A stretch of 64,000 nucleotides of DNA from Zoogloeaceae bacterium (GTDB lineage: Bacteria; Pseudomonadota; Gammaproteobacteria; Burkholderiales; Rhodocyclaceae): assembly GCA_024235595.1 (NCBI GenBank), contig JACKMC010000006.1:1-64000 (forward strand), read 5' to 3'. Made by a program: the position numbers and the translations under genes. The notes beneath the pieces are model-generated. The model did not search any database and was not told the origin of the DNA. It saw only the letters and a program-made list of their open reading frames with translations. This document shows positions 19,036 through 27,573 of the stretch, in pieces. How positions within the stretch are numbered: position 1 is the stretch's first letter; each line of letters starts with the position of its first letter.

Positions 19036-20025
19036 ATGCTTGCATTCCCAACGAGAACGCTCAAAGCCGTCGCGCTGACGCTGGGCCTGGCCTTGCCGGC
19101 CATGTCATCAATGGCGGTTGAATGGCGCGGCTGGAATATCCATGTCCAGGACTATCCGGTTTCCATCGCCATGGATTCCTTCATCAGGGACGTGGCCGAG
19201 AAGACGGGCGGAAAGGTGAGCGGCAAGGTCTTCCACAACGGCGTTCTGGGGAACCAGCCGGACGCGATCGAGCAGGTTCGCCTCGGTGTGATCAATTTTG
19301 GCGAATTCAGCCTTGGACCGATGGGGCAGTCCGTCCCGGAGGCCAACGTGGTTTCGTTGCCCTTCATCTTCAAGAGCATCCCGCAGATGTACCGGCTCAT
19401 GGATGGCGAAGTGGGCGAGGCGATCGGCAAGGGAATGATGGCCAGGGGCCTCGTTCCGGTCGGCTGGTACGACGCCGGTGCGCGCTCGTTCTACAACGCC
19501 ATCAAACCGATCAACACGCCCGATGACCTCAGGGGCATGAAGGTCCGGGTGATGAACAACGACCTCTTCGTGAGCATGATCGCATCGATGGGCGGCAATG
19601 CGACACCGATGGCGCTTGCCGAGGTATTCCAGTCGATCAAGAACCGGGTGGTCGATGGCGCCGAGAACAACCCGCCAGCCTACGAATCCACCAACCACTA
19701 CGAAGTGGCCAAGTTCTACTCGCTGACCGAGCACCTGATCATTCCCGAGTGCCTGTGTGTTTCGAAAGCGTCCTGGGACAAGCTGACGCCGGATCAACAG
19801 GCTATTGTCAAGGCGGCGGGCAAGAGGAGCGCCGATCTCCAGCGCAAGCTGTGGGCCGAGCGCGAAAAGGCCAGCATGGAAAAGGTCAAGGCGGCCGGCG
19901 TAAAGGTCAACACCGTTGCCGACAAGAAGCCCTTCCAGGACGCCATGAAGCCTGTCTACGACAAGTTTCTCGCCGCCAATCCCGGCCTGGCCGGCCTGGT
20001 GAACATGATGCGCAAGGCAAACTGA
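19036..20025 (+). CDS. TRAP transporter substrate-binding protein (DctP family)
   Basis: A 329-aa periplasmic binding protein with a signal peptide (residues 1-27, ending MSSMA). DctP-family features include DSFIRDVAEKTGGKVSGKVF, FGEFSLGPMGQ, LPFIF and, importantly, MKVRVMNND around residue 171, which carries the Arg that binds the substrate carboxylate. AGGAGA stands 8 bases before the ATG. It is first in an operon with the small and large permease genes. The uronate dehydrogenase and gluconokinase genes convergent to it make a hexuronate or related sugar acid the best substrate guess. Confidence 0.9.
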   Translation: MLAFPTRTLKAVALTLGLALPAMSSMAVEWRGWNIHVQDYPVSIAMDSFIRDVAEKTGGKVSGKVFHNGVLGNQPDAIEQVRLGVINFGEFSLGPMGQSVPEANVVSLPFIFKSIPQMYRLMDGEVGEAIGKGMMARGLVPVGWYDAGARSFYNAIKPINTPDDLRGMKVRVMNNDLFVSMIASMGGNATPMALAEVFQSIKNRVVDGAENNPPAYESTNHYEVAKFYSLTEHLIIPECLCVSKASWDKLTPDQQAIVKAAGKRSADLQRKLWAEREKASMEKVKAAGVKVNTVADKKPFQDAMKPVYDKFLAANPGLAGLVNMMRKAN

Positions 20026-20107
20026 TGGCATCCCCGGCGCCGGCCTGTTCCCGCACCAGAGGGGGCAGGCCCATCGAAGGTTTGTGTGGACAGGGAAGAC
20101 TCCTCAA

Positions 20108-20638
20108 ATGCCTGACAGATCCTTGGCTGTAGCCCGAATCGAGGCGATCCTCGCCAGGTTGAGCGATGCCTGCATTTTTCTCGCGTCTTGTGCCATGGTG
20201 GTGCTGCTGGCCACGTTCGGCTGGCTCGTTTTCGGCCGCTATGTCCTCAACGTGACGCCCACCTGGGTGGAGCAGCTGGCACTGGTGCTGGTCGGCTACA
20301 TCACGTTTCTTGGCGCTGCAGCCGGCGTTCATGAGAACAGCCACCTGGGTGTCGAGATGTTCCGCGACATGCTGGGCGCCCGCGCCCGCGCGGTGGTGAT
20401 GATCCTTGTCGATGTCGTTCTGGCGCTGTTCGGCCTGGTCATGCTTGTGGCCGGGATCGATCTGATGCGATTCGGCTGGGACACCTTGCTCCCGATGCTC
20501 AATGTTCCGGAAGGCGTTCGCACCTTCTCCGAAGTGTGCTGCGGTGCATTGGTATTCCTGTTTGCAGGTACCCGGGCGGTCCTCGCCGTGATGAATTTCC
20601 GTGCCTCCACATCCACCACCGCGAGACAGGGCCGCTGA
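20108..20638 (+). CDS. TRAP transporter small permease (DctQ family)
   Basis: A 176-aa membrane protein with four predicted helices (ACIFLASCAMVVLLATFGWL; WVEQLALVLVGYITFLGAAA; MILVDVVLALFGLVMLVAGI; the last near VFLFAGTRAVLAV). The family signature includes NVTPTWVEQLA and GAAAGVHENSHLGVEMF. A GTG 24 bases upstream could also initiate; the ATG was preferred because GGAAG precedes it at workable spacing. The large permease gene follows after 2 bases, so translation is coupled. Confidence 0.88.
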   Translation: MPDRSLAVARIEAILARLSDACIFLASCAMVVLLATFGWLVFGRYVLNVTPTWVEQLALVLVGYITFLGAAAGVHENSHLGVEMFRDMLGARARAVVMILVDVVLALFGLVMLVAGIDLMRFGWDTLLPMLNVPEGVRTFSEVCCGALVFLFAGTRAVLAVMNFRASTSTTARQGR

Positions 20639-20640
20639 TC

Positions 20641-21921
20641 ATGGGGCTCGTCATACTGTTGGGCGCCTTTGCCCTGGGGATCGCGGCCGGCATGCCGGTT
20701 GCCTTCGCGATGGGCATAGCCGCCGCATCGGCCTTCCTCTTCGAGGGCTTCCCGATGCTGATCACGTTTCAGCGCGCCATGGCCGGCGTCACGGTCTTTT
20801 CTCTGCTCGCCATCCCCTTTTTCGTGCTTGCCGGCGAGATCATGCTGCACGGTGGCATCGCGAAGCGCCTGCTGGGCTTCGCCTCAGCGCTGGTGGGCCA
20901 CATCAAGGGCGGGCTCGCCATGGTCAACATCTTTTCCAGCATGTTGTTCGGTGGCATTTCCGGGTCGGCGGTTGCCGACATTTCGGCGCTGGGGTCGGTG
21001 CAGATCCCGCTCATGAAGGAGCGCGGTTACCGGCCGGATTTCGCGGTCAACGTGACCATCACATCGTCCATCGCCGGCATCATCATTCCGCCGAGCCACA
21101 ACATGATCATCTTCGCGGTGGCGGCCGGTGGCGGCATATCGATTTCGAAGCTGTTCCTCGCTGGCGTGATCCCGGGCGTGCTGATGTGCCTGTGCCTCGC
21201 CGTTGCGGCCTACGTCCTGTCGCTCAAACACCAATACCCGGCCGAACCTTTCCCCGGTGTGGCCGCGCTCGGCCGAAGCTCGCTGCAAGCCTTGCCGGGT
21301 TTGTTCACCGCGGTGATCATCATCGGCGGCACGCTTTCCGGCGTTTTCACCGTCACCGAATCGGGCGCCTTCGGGGCAATCTATGCGCTGCTGCTGACCA
21401 CCCTCCATTACCGCAGCCTGAGCTGGCAGGGTTTCAGGACCGCCGTCGCCTCTTCGGTCAGGACGACGGCGATGGTGATGATTCTGATTGCGTTTGCGAG
21501 TTCGTTCGCCTACCTGCTCGCCCTCTACCAGGTGCCGAGCAAGCTCAGCGACCTGCTGTTGGCGATCTCCGACAACCCGATCGTGGTCCTGTTGATGATC
21601 AACGTGATCTTGCTGTTGCTCGGCATGATCATGGACATGGCGGCGTTGATCCTGATCTGCACGCCGATCTTCCTGCCGATCGCCAAGAGCCTTGGCATGG
21701 CGCCTGAGCACTTCGGCATCATGCTGCTGGTCAACCTCGGCATCGGCCTGTGCACACCGCCGGTCGGAACCTGCCTGTTTATCGGCTGCGCCGTCGGCAA
21801 GGTGAAGATCGAGGATGCCCTGCGCACGATCTGGCCGTTCTACCTGGCCATTCTTTTCGCGCTCATCCTGGTGACCTATTTTCCGGTTTTCACGATGTGG
21901 CTTCCCGACCTGATGAGCTGA
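20641..21921 (+). CDS. TRAP transporter large permease (DctM family)
   Basis: A 426-aa polytopic inner-membrane protein, the Na+-coupled translocation subunit. Family motifs include LLAIPFFVLAGEIMLHGGIA, the conserved SSMLFGGISGSAVADISALG, IPPSHNMI, TVTESGAFGAIYALLL and the C-terminal NLGIGLCTPPVGTCLFIGCA. Length is normal. The ATG at 20641 directly follows the stop of the small permease gene; the open frame upstream of it is a shadow. It ends 92 bases before the convergent gluconokinase gene. Confidence 0.93.
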   Translation: MGLVILLGAFALGIAAGMPVAFAMGIAAASAFLFEGFPMLITFQRAMAGVTVFSLLAIPFFVLAGEIMLHGGIAKRLLGFASALVGHIKGGLAMVNIFSSMLFGGISGSAVADISALGSVQIPLMKERGYRPDFAVNVTITSSIAGIIIPPSHNMIIFAVAAGGGISISKLFLAGVIPGVLMCLCLAVAAYVLSLKHQYPAEPFPGVAALGRSSLQALPGLFTAVIIIGGTLSGVFTVTESGAFGAIYALLLTTLHYRSLSWQGFRTAVASSVRTTAMVMILIAFASSFAYLLALYQVPSKLSDLLLAISDNPIVVLLMINVILLLLGMIMDMAALILICTPIFLPIAKSLGMAPEHFGIMLLVNLGIGLCTPPVGTCLFIGCAVGKVKIEDALRTIWPFYLAILFALILVTYFPVFTMWLPDLMS

Positions 21922-22013
21922 GATGCCGGCTGCTCAGGCCGGTTGGCGTGCCGATCACGGCTTTGCCCCTGGCAAGGCTGCTGCGCAGCGGATCGCTTCC
22001 AATCGGCAGTCGT

Positions 22014-22541
22014 TCATCGCTCGTCGGACCCTTGGCGTGCCTCGATCTCCTCGACCTGCCACCGCACCGCTTGAGCGGTGGATTCGTTGAGCGGCAGCAA
22101 GGCGTCCAGCGCCAACACGCGCGGCTCGCCAAACGGTGGCTCGAGGGTGGCAAACTGACGATCCACCAGGCTTGCGCAGAAGAAATGCCCGTTGGCCCGT
22201 GAGGTGACGCGCTGCAGCGCGTCGTGCGGGCTGATCTGCAGATGGACGAAGGCCAGGCCGGGACTCGCCGCACGGAGTTTGTCCCGGAAGGCTGCCTTGA
22301 GCGCCGAGCAGGTGAGCACGGCGCCGTGCCGATTGGCTCGCAACTGTGCAGCCAGGGCATCCAGCCAGTGCACCCGGTCCGCATCGGTGAGGGCGATGCC
22401 CTGGCGCATCCTTTCCCGATTCTCGTCACTGTGGAAATCATCACCCTCGACGAGTCGACCACCTGTGGCCCGGGCCAGCGCCGCGCCGAGGCTGGACTTG
22501 CCGCAACCCGCGACGCCCATCACCACGATCGAAGTCCTCAT
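22014..22541 (-). CDS. gntK: Gluconokinase
   Basis: A 175-aa cytoplasmic kinase that phosphorylates D-gluconate to 6-phosphogluconate. The P-loop GVAGCGKSS is at residues 9-17, followed by EGDDFHSDENRERMRQG, LTDADRVHWLDAL, LTCSALKAAFRDKLR and the C-terminal FATLEPP, all typical of GntK. Length is normal. An ATG 21 bases upstream is also in frame; the chosen one starts at the first beta strand. It is transcribed in the same direction as, and just downstream of, the uronate dehydrogenase gene (131-base gap). Confidence 0.9.
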   Translation of the reverse strand: MRTSIVVMGVAGCGKSSLGAALARATGGRLVEGDDFHSDENRERMRQGIALTDADRVHWLDALAAQLRANRHGAVLTCSALKAAFRDKLRAASPGLAFVHLQISPHDALQRVTSRANGHFFCASLVDRQFATLEPPFGEPRVLALDALLPLNESTAQAVRWQVEEIEARQGSDER

Positions 22542-22672
22542 ACGGATCGGCTTGTCCCACAAGACAGGGGAGGCAGGTGTCGATCAATGTGCCTCGAGAT
22601 GTCTCGTGCCGTTGTGCGAATCGCGCCAACGCCGGCGCCATTCGGTGAGCCGGTCGCGGGTCGGCGCATGGC

Positions 22673-23494
22673 TCACTCGTCGGGCTCGGCACGCACGAAG
22701 GCGCCGCCCTGGTAGATCACCGCCGGGTCGCTGCGGTCGAGTCGCGGTTGTCGCGCCTCGACGGCGGCGCGAAAGCCCTCGGAGCTGTCCTGCGGGCGGT
22801 AGCCGATGTGCCCGGCGTGGGTGTTGTCCCACCAGCTCGTGCTGTTGTCGGAAACGCCGTAGATGATGCTGTGGCCGACCACCGGGGCCGACAGGCTGGC
22901 GACCACCAGGCGCTCGAGGTCGTCATGGCTGATCCAGGTGGCCAGCATCCGGCGGTCGAGCGGCTCGGCGAACGACGAGCCGATGCGCAGGCTGACGGTC
23001 TCGATGCCGTGACGGTCCCAGTAGAGCTGGGCGAGGTTTTCGCCAAAGGCCTTGCTCAGGCCGTACAGGCCATCAGGGCGCAGCGGTGCGCGGGTGTCGA
23101 TTGATTCGTCCTGGCGATAGAAGCCGGTGACGTGGTTGGAGCTGGCGAAGACGACGCGCTTTACCCCGTGCCTGCGCACCGCCTCGTAGAGGTTGTACAG
23201 GCCCACAATGTTGCTGGCCAGGATCGGCTCCCAGCGCTGCTCGGTCGAGATGCCGCCCAGATGCACGATGGCGTCGACCCCGGCAACCATGGAGTCGACA
23301 GCGGCGGCGTCGGCGAGGTCGGCCGGCACGATCTCCTCGCCTGCGCCGGGCTCGCCCATCGCCTCGAGGTGGCTCAGCCGCAGCGTTTCGCAATAGCGCT
23401 TCAGGCGCGGGCGCAGCTCCCGGCCGAGCTTGCCGGCAGCGCCGGTCAGCAGCAGACGATTCCAGCGCAAGCCGGTGGTGGGGGGCGTGCTCAT
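22673..23494 (-). CDS. udh: Uronate dehydrogenase (NAD-dependent)
   Basis: A 273-aa short-chain/extended dehydrogenase. The NAD-binding TGAAGKLG is at residues 17-24. Catalytic Tyr144-x3-Lys148 lies in LYGLSKAFGE. Segments GVDAIVHLGGIS, EPILASNIVGLYNLYEA and VVFASSNHVTGFY closely follow characterised uronate dehydrogenases (EC 1.1.1.203), which oxidise galacturonate or glucuronate to the aldarolactone as the first step of the oxidative uronate route. A TRAP transporter gene set converges on it. Later pathway enzymes are not in the window. The assignment is from sequence recognition; a related sugar dehydrogenase is the alternative. Confidence 0.82.
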   Translation of the reverse strand: MSTPPTTGLRWNRLLLTGAAGKLGRELRPRLKRYCETLRLSHLEAMGEPGAGEEIVPADLADAAAVDSMVAGVDAIVHLGGISTEQRWEPILASNIVGLYNLYEAVRRHGVKRVVFASSNHVTGFYRQDESIDTRAPLRPDGLYGLSKAFGENLAQLYWDRHGIETVSLRIGSSFAEPLDRRMLATWISHDDLERLVVASLSAPVVGHSIIYGVSDNSTSWWDNTHAGHIGYRPQDSSEGFRAAVEARQPRLDRSDPAVIYQGGAFVRAEPDE

Positions 23495-23785
23495 CTCGAT
23501 GTGGTGTGCGCAAAGCCGGGAGGCAAGAGACCTGCAGATCGCGCCAGGTCGTCATAGCGCCACGTCGCATGGTGTGTGACGATAATCAGCCTGTCAAGCC
23601 GGGGAGATCGGGGCGAATGCGCTGCCTCAATGGGGGCCGAGGCCCCGCCGCGCCCCATGTCGGCGAGGGGTGCGCATGCACTTGTCGAATGGCAGTGCAG
23701 GCGTCGGGGTTTCGGCAGCGCGAGCGCAAGAGGCGACTTGGGCGACGATCGATGTGCGCCCTTGCGCCAGCTCCGCCGCCGCGCT

Positions 23786-24844
23786 TCATGCTCGTATTGC
23801 CGCCACCAGTGCATCGACGACTGGTATGAGCCCCTGGCTCGATGTAATCGACACCCGGTCGGCCAGGGTCGGCGAATGACGTCGAACGTAGGCTTCATCG
23901 ATGCCGTGCCATACCGGCAAGATGACTTTCTGGCCCTCGGATTCGCGCGCAGTCAGGCCATCGAGTTCCTTGCGCGGCCACTCCTTGGCGAAAAAGTGCG
24001 GGCTCAGCACCACGATGCCGAAGCGCGAGCATGCAAGGCCGTTGTCGATGCTGCGCCGCAGGCTGTCGCCGACGGTGAGCGTGAAGTTGTCGTACCAGAT
24101 GCGCAGGCCGTGCCCGCGCAAGGCGTCGACGAGCGGACGCACGAAGCCGTCCTTGTCTTCCGAGGCGTGGCTGACGAAGGCGTGCCAGGCGGCGGGATCG
24201 CCTTCGGGCCTTGCAGGGATGCCTGCGGCGAGGGGCGAAGCGGCAAGTGGTGCGGCGGCGCTGAGCTCCGCCGACAGGTCTGCGGTAACGATGCGGTGCG
24301 CCACGGGCAGCACGGCCCCGCAAGCTTCCATCGGAAACGTCGTCGGCGCTGTTTCCAGTTCGCGCGTGCCCATGCACTGCGCTTCGGCGCAGGATACGCC
24401 GCCAGCGGCAAGCAATGCGCGAAGCAAGCCGTAGCGCTGGTTCCACACGAGGAGCGTGCAGTCCAGTACCATTGCGATCATCAGCAGCCGCATGGCATAG
24501 CCCACGGCGTCGCGGTCGTCCTCGGCCATGCGGCCGGCCGCGACGCGGTAGCGCAGCAAGGCCTGCTGCACGGGCTGGGTGCCAATCAGCCGGTCGATAG
24601 ACGCGGACAGGCGCGCACCATCGTCGGCGCTCAAGGAGGGCATGTCCCCGCTGCGGACGCGGTAGAGTTTTCCGTTCAGGCTTTCCCGACTGGATAGCTC
24701 GTGCTCCAGGGCGCTGGCGCCGCCGGATTCGATGGCCACCATATCGAAGCGCGACAGCCGCGCCAGCACCTCCTTCGGCATGGCGTCGGGGTGCAGCGCG
24801 AGGCGCGCGGTCCAGCTGCGGTCGAGCAGAACGCCACCGGCCAT
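23786..24844 (-). CDS. Protein with C-terminal TIR domain
   Basis: A 352-aa soluble protein. Residues 1-215 match no family I know: mostly helical, with a hydrophobic stretch near 118-135 and several cysteines (151, 157, 175). Residues 220-350 are a TIR domain: HAFVSHASEDKDGFVRPLVD, LRIWYDNFTLTVGD, then Trp289-x3-Glu293 in SPHFFAKEWPRKELDGL, the catalytic glutamate position of TIR NAD-hydrolases. AGGAGG lies 8 bases before the ATG, which is only 2 bases after the stop of the 551-aa gene upstream, so the pair is translationally coupled. The effector role (NAD+ depletion or signal production) is inferred from the TIR family. The N-terminal half is the likely sensing or partner-binding part. Confidence 0.8.
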   Translation of the reverse strand: MAGGVLLDRSWTARLALHPDAMPKEVLARLSRFDMVAIESGGASALEHELSSRESLNGKLYRVRSGDMPSLSADDGARLSASIDRLIGTQPVQQALLRYRVAAGRMAEDDRDAVGYAMRLLMIAMVLDCTLLVWNQRYGLLRALLAAGGVSCAEAQCMGTRELETAPTTFPMEACGAVLPVAHRIVTADLSAELSAAAPLAASPLAAGIPARPEGDPAAWHAFVSHASEDKDGFVRPLVDALRGHGLRIWYDNFTLTVGDSLRRSIDNGLACSRFGIVVLSPHFFAKEWPRKELDGLTARESEGQKVILPVWHGIDEAYVRRHSPTLADRVSITSSQGLIPVVDALVAAIRA

Positions 24845-24846
24845 GC

Positions 24847-26502
24847 TCAGTCCTCCTCATGCAATCGGTCGGATTCTTCGCTGGCCTCGAAAGGCACGAA
24901 GGCATCCTCTCGCCGACCGTAAATGTCTTGCGGGCTGTGCGTCAAGCGACCGAACGGAGTGAGCACCTGCAGGTGCTGCCAGGCGAAATGCTGCTTGCCC
25001 TCGGCAAGCGCCAGCCGCAAGCGAAGGGCCGTGGGCGGGCCTTCCTGCAGCATCCGCAAGACCGCATCGAGCCATCGCACGTTTGCGACGACCGGCTCGA
25101 CGCCGGTCGACCACAGCATGGGATAGGGCGAATGGACCCGGTGTTTCATGAGCATGGTGTTGATCCCCAGCACGGCATGCCGATGTGCCGCGAGCGCCTG
25201 ACTGGCCACGGCATGCAGTGGGTCGGGCACGGCCTCGTTGTCGTCGATGAGCGCCGTGGCATGCATGGTCAGCAACAGGGCGCTGCGGAAGCGCTGCACC
25301 GCGGCCACGATCGCATGGCTGCAAGCGCTCCGCTGCGGCGGTTTCGAGTCGCGGCAACTGGCGCCCCATAAGGCCATCTCGAAGAGTCCGGCGCGCAGGT
25401 GAAACATGGCCGACAGCAGTGCGTCGCCCAGGCTGGATGCATCGCCATGCTCCTGCGATACGTACCGCGCCGCCGGGGTACCCTGCCAGTGGTGCCAGAG
25501 TCCGAAGTGGAACCGTTCGAGCTCGTCGGCCGGACTGTCGCCATCGGTGGCGAACAGGAATCCGGCTGAGGCAAGGCTCAGCGCAGAACCATTGCCGCGG
25601 GCGGGTTCGCGGCGCGAAGAAGCATCCGCCAGCAAGAAGGCGCATTGTGTCAGCGCGACCCGAAGCTCGCGGTGAGCTGGCGGATCGGCGTCCATGCGTT
25701 GCACCAGCGCCGAAAGCACCGCGGAGCGCGGCCACAGCGCCGCATAGGGCAGTTCCTCCGAGGGCCTCGCAGGGGCAAGCGGCCAGCCGCCTGGCGGCAG
25801 CAAGCTGACCGCGAGCGACTGCGCGGCTGGCAGGCGCAATGCGCGAGCGGCCCATCGCGCCAAGGCCATGCCGCCCTCGGCGGGTGGTGGCGGGCCCAGG
25901 GCGGCGTGCAGAAAAGCAGCGGCCGCGCCATCTTCGACGTCGCCGGCCGTGACCAGCAGACACAGTGCCAGCCGCAGCCACTGCAGGCGTTCCGTTTCGG
26001 CCGTCGCATGGGTGAGAGCAGGTGACAAGAGGCGCGAAAGATCCTCCCGCGCCGGCTGCGTGCAGCGGGGGTCGTCGGTCGGTCGGTCCACCCCGAGGGC
26101 CTCGAGCAGGTGCGTAGTGAAGCCCGGGTTCAGTGCCTCGATGCGCGTGTACGCGCGCTCGACATAACCGCACAGCAGTGCGCGCAAGGCGGCGTCGTCA
26201 CGGTCCAGCGCGGGCACCACGAAGTCGCCCGCCATCTTGCGCGCCGAAATCCGGGACGCCTGCATGCCTCCGGAGTCGATAATCACAAGGTGGCCGGTGG
26301 GCATGTGGCCGTAGTTGCCGCGATGAAAGTCGACGTAGCGGTGCCCGCTGGCGTGGATGTCGGCCAGGAACTGGCCGGCGAAGAACGAGGCGTAGTGTTC
26401 ATCGTCGAGCTGCAAGCTGCTGAGCGAAACGCGGCCCAGGCGGGCATCCAGACGCAGGCTCTCGAATTCGGGTTCCGAGCCTTGCTCCCACGGCATGGTC
26501 AT
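24847..26502 (-). CDS. Unknown protein with isolated kinase-like C-lobe
   Basis: A 551-aa soluble protein. Near the N-terminus, HRYVDFHRGNYG (54-65) followed by LVIIDSGG (73-80) resembles the catalytic loop and metal-binding DFG segment of ABC1/UbiB- or APH-like kinases: Asp58, His60, Asn63 and Asp76 align with HxDxHxGN and DFG. No ATP-binding N-lobe precedes it, although a strong GGAGGTG ribosome-binding site shows that 26502 is the true start. The remaining ~470 residues are helical, with many Trp/His/Arg and no motif I recognise. Coupled to the TIR gene (2-base gap). It may be a pseudokinase or NTP-dependent sensor that controls the TIR; this is inference. Confidence 0.65.
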   Translation of the reverse strand: MTMPWEQGSEPEFESLRLDARLGRVSLSSLQLDDEHYASFFAGQFLADIHASGHRYVDFHRGNYGHMPTGHLVIIDSGGMQASRISARKMAGDFVVPALDRDDAALRALLCGYVERAYTRIEALNPGFTTHLLEALGVDRPTDDPRCTQPAREDLSRLLSPALTHATAETERLQWLRLALCLLVTAGDVEDGAAAAFLHAALGPPPPAEGGMALARWAARALRLPAAQSLAVSLLPPGGWPLAPARPSEELPYAALWPRSAVLSALVQRMDADPPAHRELRVALTQCAFLLADASSRREPARGNGSALSLASAGFLFATDGDSPADELERFHFGLWHHWQGTPAARYVSQEHGDASSLGDALLSAMFHLRAGLFEMALWGASCRDSKPPQRSACSHAIVAAVQRFRSALLLTMHATALIDDNEAVPDPLHAVASQALAAHRHAVLGINTMLMKHRVHSPYPMLWSTGVEPVVANVRWLDAVLRMLQEGPPTALRLRLALAEGKQHFAWQHLQVLTPFGRLTHSPQDIYGRREDAFVPFEASEESDRLHEED

Positions 26503-26733
26503 CGTTTGGCACCTCCGCCAAAGGTGGCTTCATTCTCCCACCGTTTGGGTTGCCCCGGGGAGCGTTGCGGCTTCGGCACGGTGTTCGCGACAATGCCTGT
26601 GCAGCGGCCGAGCTCTCGACCCGAAGCGACGAAGTCCGGCCAGCCGTCTCCGGCATCGCGAGGCTCTTGCAGCGTCAGCGCCGGTTGCGACCCCGCTCGG
26701 CCCCGGATGTGCGGGAGGGGGCCGGGTGCGGCG
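26503..26733. other. Gap within the minus-strand TIR cluster
   Basis: 231 bases between the Ig-tail protein gene and the kinase-like gene. No missing kinase N-lobe is encoded here in any frame I could read. It may contain an internal promoter for the kinase-like/TIR pair; no clear consensus is visible. Confidence 0.35.
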
Positions 26734-27522
26734 CTATTCGGGCGCGGCGAAGTTCAACTCGACGCTTTGATCGCTGCTCGCCAGGGTGGCGAGATCGACG
26801 CCATGCACCGTGAGCCTGGCGGTGCCGGCCCGCCGCCCGCGCAGGCTTGCGGCGAGGCCATCCTGGCTCACCACTTCGATCTCGTCGCGGTCGTATTCGA
26901 GCTCCATCAGGTAGCCGGCCGGCGGCGCGGATTCGCCGGGCTCGAGGCGCAATTGAAGCACCTCGCCGACGCGCGCCTGCAGGGCGCTCATTCGCACCCG
27001 GTCGGGGGCGCGCGCACCGCGCGGCAGCGCAGCGGCTTCGAGGTGGCTCTGCAGCCATCGGGCGATTGCCTGCAAGTCCAGCGCCGTGGCGAAGGCCTTG
27101 AGTTCGATGCAGCAGTTGCCGGATACCCACATCAGGTAGGGCGCGCCGGAATTGGGGGATTGCACCGCGAGGCTGCCGAGGTCCTGCGGGCCCGCTACGT
27201 AGGGCACCTCGAGCGTCATGGTGTTGCATGCGCGCGCCAGCAGAAAGTCGCGGGCGCCGGTCTCGCCGGCGCAGGAAACGAAAGCGAGCACCACCAGCGT
27301 CTCCGGGCCGCGACGCAGTACCCATTCTCGTGCGCTGCCTTGCGCCTCGCGCCAGGGGGTATCGGCGGCAATCGTCCAGCCCTCGCCGTGCACGCCGGGT
27401 GCCTGCAAAGGGTCTGGCCACGCTACCGCCGGGTAGGGGCCGCCGGCGCGGCTGCGGGGGAGCAGGTCAAACCCGATGAGGGCCTTGAAGTGCGCCAGTT
27501 TGTCCGGGTCCATGGGGTCCAT
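26734..27522 (-). CDS. Unknown protein with Ig-like C-terminal domain
   Basis: A 262-aa protein without signal peptide. The N-terminal ~170 residues are unassigned and contain CNTMTLEVPYVAGPQDLGSL, SGAPYLMWVSGNCCIEL and a helix LDLQAIARWLQSHLEAA. The C-terminal ~85 residues (VGEVLQLRLEPGES, LEYDRDEIEVVSQDG, GRRAGTARLTVHG) look like a bacterial Ig-like (BIG2-type) beta sandwich. AAGGAGAGG precedes the ATG. It starts 51 bases after the transglutaminase-like gene on the same strand, so the two are probably one transcript. Function unknown; an adaptor or immunity role for its neighbour is possible. Confidence 0.6.
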   Translation of the reverse strand: MDPMDPDKLAHFKALIGFDLLPRSRAGGPYPAVAWPDPLQAPGVHGEGWTIAADTPWREAQGSAREWVLRRGPETLVVLAFVSCAGETGARDFLLARACNTMTLEVPYVAGPQDLGSLAVQSPNSGAPYLMWVSGNCCIELKAFATALDLQAIARWLQSHLEAAALPRGARAPDRVRMSALQARVGEVLQLRLEPGESAPPAGYLMELEYDRDEIEVVSQDGLAASLRGRRAGTARLTVHGVDLATLASSDQSVELNFAAPE

Positions 27523-27573
27523 CGCAGTGCCTCTCCTTGCTGTGCGGCCGGGCAGGGGCTGCCTGGCCGGCGT

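Noticed and set aside
21922..22013. Possible bidirectional terminator between DctM and gluconokinase genes
   Set aside because: Only a 5-bp GC stem (CCGGC/GCCGG) and no T run on either side.
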